Positions 6,981 through 9,177 of a DNA stretch of 9,177 nucleotides are shown piece by piece (position 1 is the first letter of the stretch; every line of letters starts with the position of its first letter). The DNA is from Methanoculleus sp. UBA77 (GTDB lineage Archaea > Halobacteriota > Methanomicrobia > Methanomicrobiales > Methanoculleaceae). The stretch covers positions 8,456 through 17,632 of the forward strand of contig DALN01000054.1 in assembly GCA_002499455.1 (NCBI GenBank). The letters are read 5' to 3'. A program made the translations under genes and the position numbers. Below the pieces are notes generated by a model, which was given only the letters and a program-made list of their open reading frames with translations, made no database searches and was not told where the DNA came from.

Positions 6981-7793
6981 TCAGGGCACCGGTGTTCGCC
7001 CCTCCGCCGCCATCTTCGCGAGATACGCCTCGCGCCGCGCCACGTAGATGCCCGTCTGCTTCCCGAAGGGCACGTACTCGGCGACAGCCCGCCCCTCTTC
7101 TGCGAGCCGGCGCTTTGTCTCGTCCGCAATCCCCATCAGGAACGCGAACTCGACCGTCCCGGCCGGGTGCTCTACCAGCCACGCGACCAGGTCGGGGTCG
7201 TGGGTGGCGGCCGAGAACGGCACGCCCCGGTCGAGGAGGTCCGATGCAAGCGCCCGGAACCGGCGCCGGATATCGGTGAGGTCGTCCGTATCTGCCGGGT
7301 AGGCGCCCTTCACCAGGCGGGGCTTGATGCCGTGGCGGACGATGCGGTCGAGGTCGCCGGTGGTGCGGTCGAGGGAGGTCTGGAGGGCGAGGGTCACGGG
7401 CAGCCCCTGCCGGGCGCAGGCGACGGCGGCCTCAACCGTCGCCTCCACAAGCCCCCGCCCCTCCATATCCACCTCGAACCCGACGCCGTGCGCACGGGCC
7501 TCCTCGCAGAGCCGGAGCAGGGAGTCGCGGGCGGCCTCCCGGTCGAACGACGCACCAAACGCAGTCATCTTCACCGTGAGCGACGCGTCCAGGTGGTGCT
7601 CGCCGATCGCGGCTATCGCGGCCGAAGAGCACTCCCGGTTCTCCCGGGCCTGCTCCTCGCTCCGGGCATACTCGCCGAGGACGTCGAGGATACACCTGAT
7701 GCCCCGGGCGTTCTGCGCCCTGCACCGCTGGACCGCCGCATCGAGGTCGGGCAGTGTCCATCGCTCAGCCCTGCCGGAAGTCCTCAGAACCAC
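6981..7793 (-). CDS. Proline dehydrogenase-like FAD protein (monofunctional PRODH)
   Basis: 270 residues from GTG 7793, which is supported by GGAG 8 nt upstream and lies 16 bp after the stop of the methyltransferase gene. PRODH oxidises L-proline to pyrroline-5-carboxylate and reduces FAD. The barrel motifs occur in order: VKMTAFG (Lys75, equivalent to E. coli PutA Lys329), VDMEG (Asp109), LQTSLDRT (138-145), RLVKGAY (159-165), ATHD (His198), VEFAFLMG (214-221) and YVPFG (240-244), then IYVARRE with Tyr250 and the Arg253/Arg254 pair that holds the proline carboxylate. The tyrosine normally in QxYLxRT (PutA Tyr437) is Ser140 here, and the usual LYG reads LMG, so activity or substrate may differ. 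The protein is about 30 residues shorter at its N-terminus than Thermus PRODH (about 307 aa), with little before the first barrel elements. No pyrroline-5-carboxylate dehydrogenase lies in the window. Family assignment is firm; the exact substrate is less so. Confidence 0.85.
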   Translation of the reverse strand: MVLRTSGRAERWTLPDLDAAVQRCRAQNARGIRCILDVLGEYARSEEQARENRECSSAAIAAIGEHHLDASLTVKMTAFGASFDREAARDSLLRLCEEARAHGVGFEVDMEGRGLVEATVEAAVACARQGLPVTLALQTSLDRTTGDLDRIVRHGIKPRLVKGAYPADTDDLTDIRRRFRALASDLLDRGVPFSAATHDPDLVAWLVEHPAGTVEFAFLMGIADETKRRLAEEGRAVAEYVPFGKQTGIYVARREAYLAKMAAEGRTPVP

Positions 7794-7809
7794 TGTATCC
7801 GCTCCGGCC

Positions 7810-8613
7810 CTACGGTCTCCTTGCGAGCAGCCACACGCGCCCGACCAGCCCCCGGCCCGCGGCCTTCTCCCAGAGGCCGAGGGCCTGCCGGGCGTCGTCG
7901 CAGGCCTCCTCTCCGATGAGCCCGATCATGCGGTCCCGGCCCTGCCGCAACGATTCGCGGAGCTCCCGGACCCACAGGGCCGGGTCGCCCGGAACCTCCC
8001 CCCGCCCGGTGACAGCAAACCCATTCCGTTCGAGGATGTTAGCGTAGCTCTCGACCGTCTCAAGGTGCGGGAAGATCCTGAAGGTCTCCGGGGTGTGCCA
8101 CTCATCGTCACTCATCGGTCCGGTCTGGACCCAGTCGGTGAAGGCGAGGACGCCCCCGGGCTTCAAGACCCGGTAGATCTCGCCGACCATCCGGTCTCTG
8201 TCGACGACGTAGCACCAGGCATCCTCGCCCCAGACGGCATCGAAGATCCCGTCGTGAAACGACATCTCGAGAGCGTTCCCCTGCTGGAAGTCGACCTTCG
8301 CGGCGAGGCCGGCCACTTCCGTCCTCCGGACCGCCTCCTCGACGACCTGCGGCACCGGAACGAGCCCGATCACCGTCGCGCCGTAGTCCCGGCTAAGCCG
8401 CCGGGCCGCTCCCCCGGCCCCGGGGAGGAGGGCGAGCACCCGGCTCCCCGTTCCGATCCCCGCCCTCTCCACGAGGTCTCCGGTCTCGCGCTCCGTTCCC
8501 TCGCCCGCGAGCATCTCCCAGATGAGCCCAACCGGCCCCCCGTAGACCCGCTCGACAACGCCGGCGTGGACGTCCATCATCGTCATCCACTTCCGGCGCA
8601 CGATATCGCCCAT
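7810..8613 (-). CDS. Class I SAM-dependent methyltransferase-like protein with degenerate SAM site
   Basis: 267 residues with the order of a class I methyltransferase: helix-rich N-terminus 1-55, motif I region VLALLPGAGG (59-68), beta-2 VIGLVPVP (81-88), GNALEMSF (112-119), motif IV FDAVWGEDAWCYV (124-136), and IYRVLKPGGVLAFTDW (146-161), which is very typical. The overall pattern, including the GGAARRL string and the W(G/S)xDA block, recalls the glycine/sarcosine/dimethylglycine N-methyltransferase group, but substrate cannot be assigned. Motif I normally reads VLDxGxGxGG; here the Asp is Ala61 and the first Gly is Leu63. The acidic or Asn residue after beta-2 that binds the SAM ribose is also missing. 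SAM binding may be altered or lost. ATG 8613 is 6 bp after the stop of the upstream gene, with GAGGG close in front; Met10 (8586) is an alternative start. The 6-bp and 16-bp gaps show co-transcription with both neighbours. Confidence 0.82.
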   Translation of the reverse strand: MGDIVRRKWMTMMDVHAGVVERVYGGPVGLIWEMLAGEGTERETGDLVERAGIGTGSRVLALLPGAGGAARRLSRDYGATVIGLVPVPQVVEEAVRRTEVAGLAAKVDFQQGNALEMSFHDGIFDAVWGEDAWCYVVDRDRMVGEIYRVLKPGGVLAFTDWVQTGPMSDDEWHTPETFRIFPHLETVESYANILERNGFAVTGRGEVPGDPALWVRELRESLRQGRDRMIGLIGEEACDDARQALGLWEKAAGRGLVGRVWLLARRP

Positions 8614-8619
8614 AGACCC

Positions 8620-9177
8620 TCACCGTGCCACCGCGGGCACCTCCTCCCGCAGGGTGAAGAGGTCGCGGAGCGTGTCCCTGATGCAGGCCTCGAAGATATC
8701 CCGGACATGGGTGTGGGCGATCTCGAGCCAGTCCGCGACCCCGTCCGGCGGGACGCTCTGGCCTTCGGCAAGGAAGTAGTCGATGTTCAGGAGGAACGCA
8801 TTGTTCTCCGTCGACTCCGGCACGGCGTCGGTCAGTTCCACCCGGCAGTTGTCCCGGTTGTCGTGGAACGCGAACTCGCACCCGGTGATGAACCCTTCAG
8901 GAACCCGCGGGAGTTCCGGGGGGAGGGTCGGGTAGAAGGCGAAGTAGTCCGAGAGCGTCACCTCCCGCTCCGGGATCTCGATGAGGTTGACGTAGCGGAG
9001 GTTCATGGTCCCGATGGCATCGATCCCGATGACGTCGCGGACCCGGTTAAAGACACTCATGATCCGCTCCGAGAAGGCTTCCCAGTGGACGTAGGGCTTC
9101 TGGCAGCTCACCGTGAGAAGGCGGGGGCCGACCTGGACGGCGCAGCCCTCGTCCTCGGCAAGGAATATCGACCGTTC
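8620..9177 (-). CDS. TIGR04255-like family protein, N-terminus beyond window
   Basis: The frame is open to the right edge and gives 185 residues, with its start outside. The first in-frame start codon seen (GTG 9109-9111) is probably internal: the 22 residues before it (ERSIFLAEDEGCAVQVGPRL and following) continue the same fold. Recognisable features of the sporadically distributed TIGR04255 group are the VQVGPRLLTVS strand, the PYVHWEAF motif, and NLRYVNLIEIPE, which matches its LRYIN signature. It is soluble, with no membrane segment or signal peptide in view. The function of this family is unknown to me; a role in mobile-element or stress contexts has no direct support here. It is the first gene seen of the cluster, ends 6 bp before the methyltransferase start, and so is very likely translated from the same mRNA. 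The operon promoter must lie to the right of the window. Confidence 0.75.
   Translation of the reverse strand, partial: ERSIFLAEDEGCAVQVGPRLLTVSCQKPYVHWEAFSERIMSVFNRVRDVIGIDAIGTMNLRYVNLIEIPEREVTLSDYFAFYPTLPPELPRVPEGFITGCEFAFHDNRDNCRVELTDAVPESTENNAFLLNIDYFLAEGQSVPPDGVADWLEIAHTHVRDIFEACIRDTLRDLFTLREEVPAVAR

Noticed and set aside
6975..7919. 314-codon open frame on the plus strand, antisense to proline dehydrogenase
   Set aside because: The minus strand holds ordered PRODH motifs. The plus frame also crosses into the methyltransferase gene and has no domain.

Overview
The window looks like a GC-rich chromosomal segment of a methanogenic archaeon, most likely Methanomicrobiales and probably close to Methanoculleus. 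This rests on gene content (PEP synthase, a P3A-type H+-ATPase, a short archaeal-type alpha-glucan phosphorylase, amylomaltase), strong G/C preference at third codon positions, archaeal TATA-like promoters and GGAG/GAGG-type ribosome binding sites. The genus is an inference that only database comparison can settle. No rRNA, tRNA, CRISPR array, transposase or integrase was seen.

Layout. 1-327 (+): C-terminal end of phosphoenolpyruvate synthase. 334-2781 (-): complete P-type H+-ATPase, convergent with pps. 2782-2869: compact divergent promoter region. 2870-4642 (+): alpha-glucan phosphorylase carrying an N-terminal YHS domain. 4643-4816: non-coding, holding six TGTAACA-type half-sites in a strictly phased array. 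4817-5011 (+): 64-aa ribbon-helix-helix-like protein. 5012-5267: convergent intergenic stretch with a 13-bp palindrome and an imperfect inverted repeat built from CGCGAAGG/CCTTCGCG units. 5268-6767 (-): 4-alpha-glucanotransferase. 6768-6980: intergenic, with the malQ promoter. 6981-9177 (-): a tight cluster of proline dehydrogenase, a SAM-methyltransferase-like protein and a TIGR04255-like protein that runs off the window.

How the genes fit together. GlgP and MalQ form a glycogen or maltodextrin mobilisation pair: phosphorylase releases glucose-1-phosphate, and amylomaltase re-extends short chains so that phosphorolysis can continue. PEP synthase works in the opposite, gluconeogenic direction and would feed polymer synthesis. 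Reserve turnover is therefore the theme of the left two thirds. The H+-ATPase could use the resulting ATP for pH homeostasis or an ion gradient, but that link is only inferred from proximity.

The most noteworthy signals are: (a) the phased operator-like array (half-site starts 11, 21, 11, 21, 11 bp apart) directly upstream of a small, probably leaderless RHH gene, which looks like a self-regulated transcription switch; (b) the YHS-phosphorylase fusion; (c) the unusual three-gene cluster in which the methyltransferase has lost the acidic SAM-binding residues of the fold and the proline dehydrogenase has lost one active-site tyrosine.
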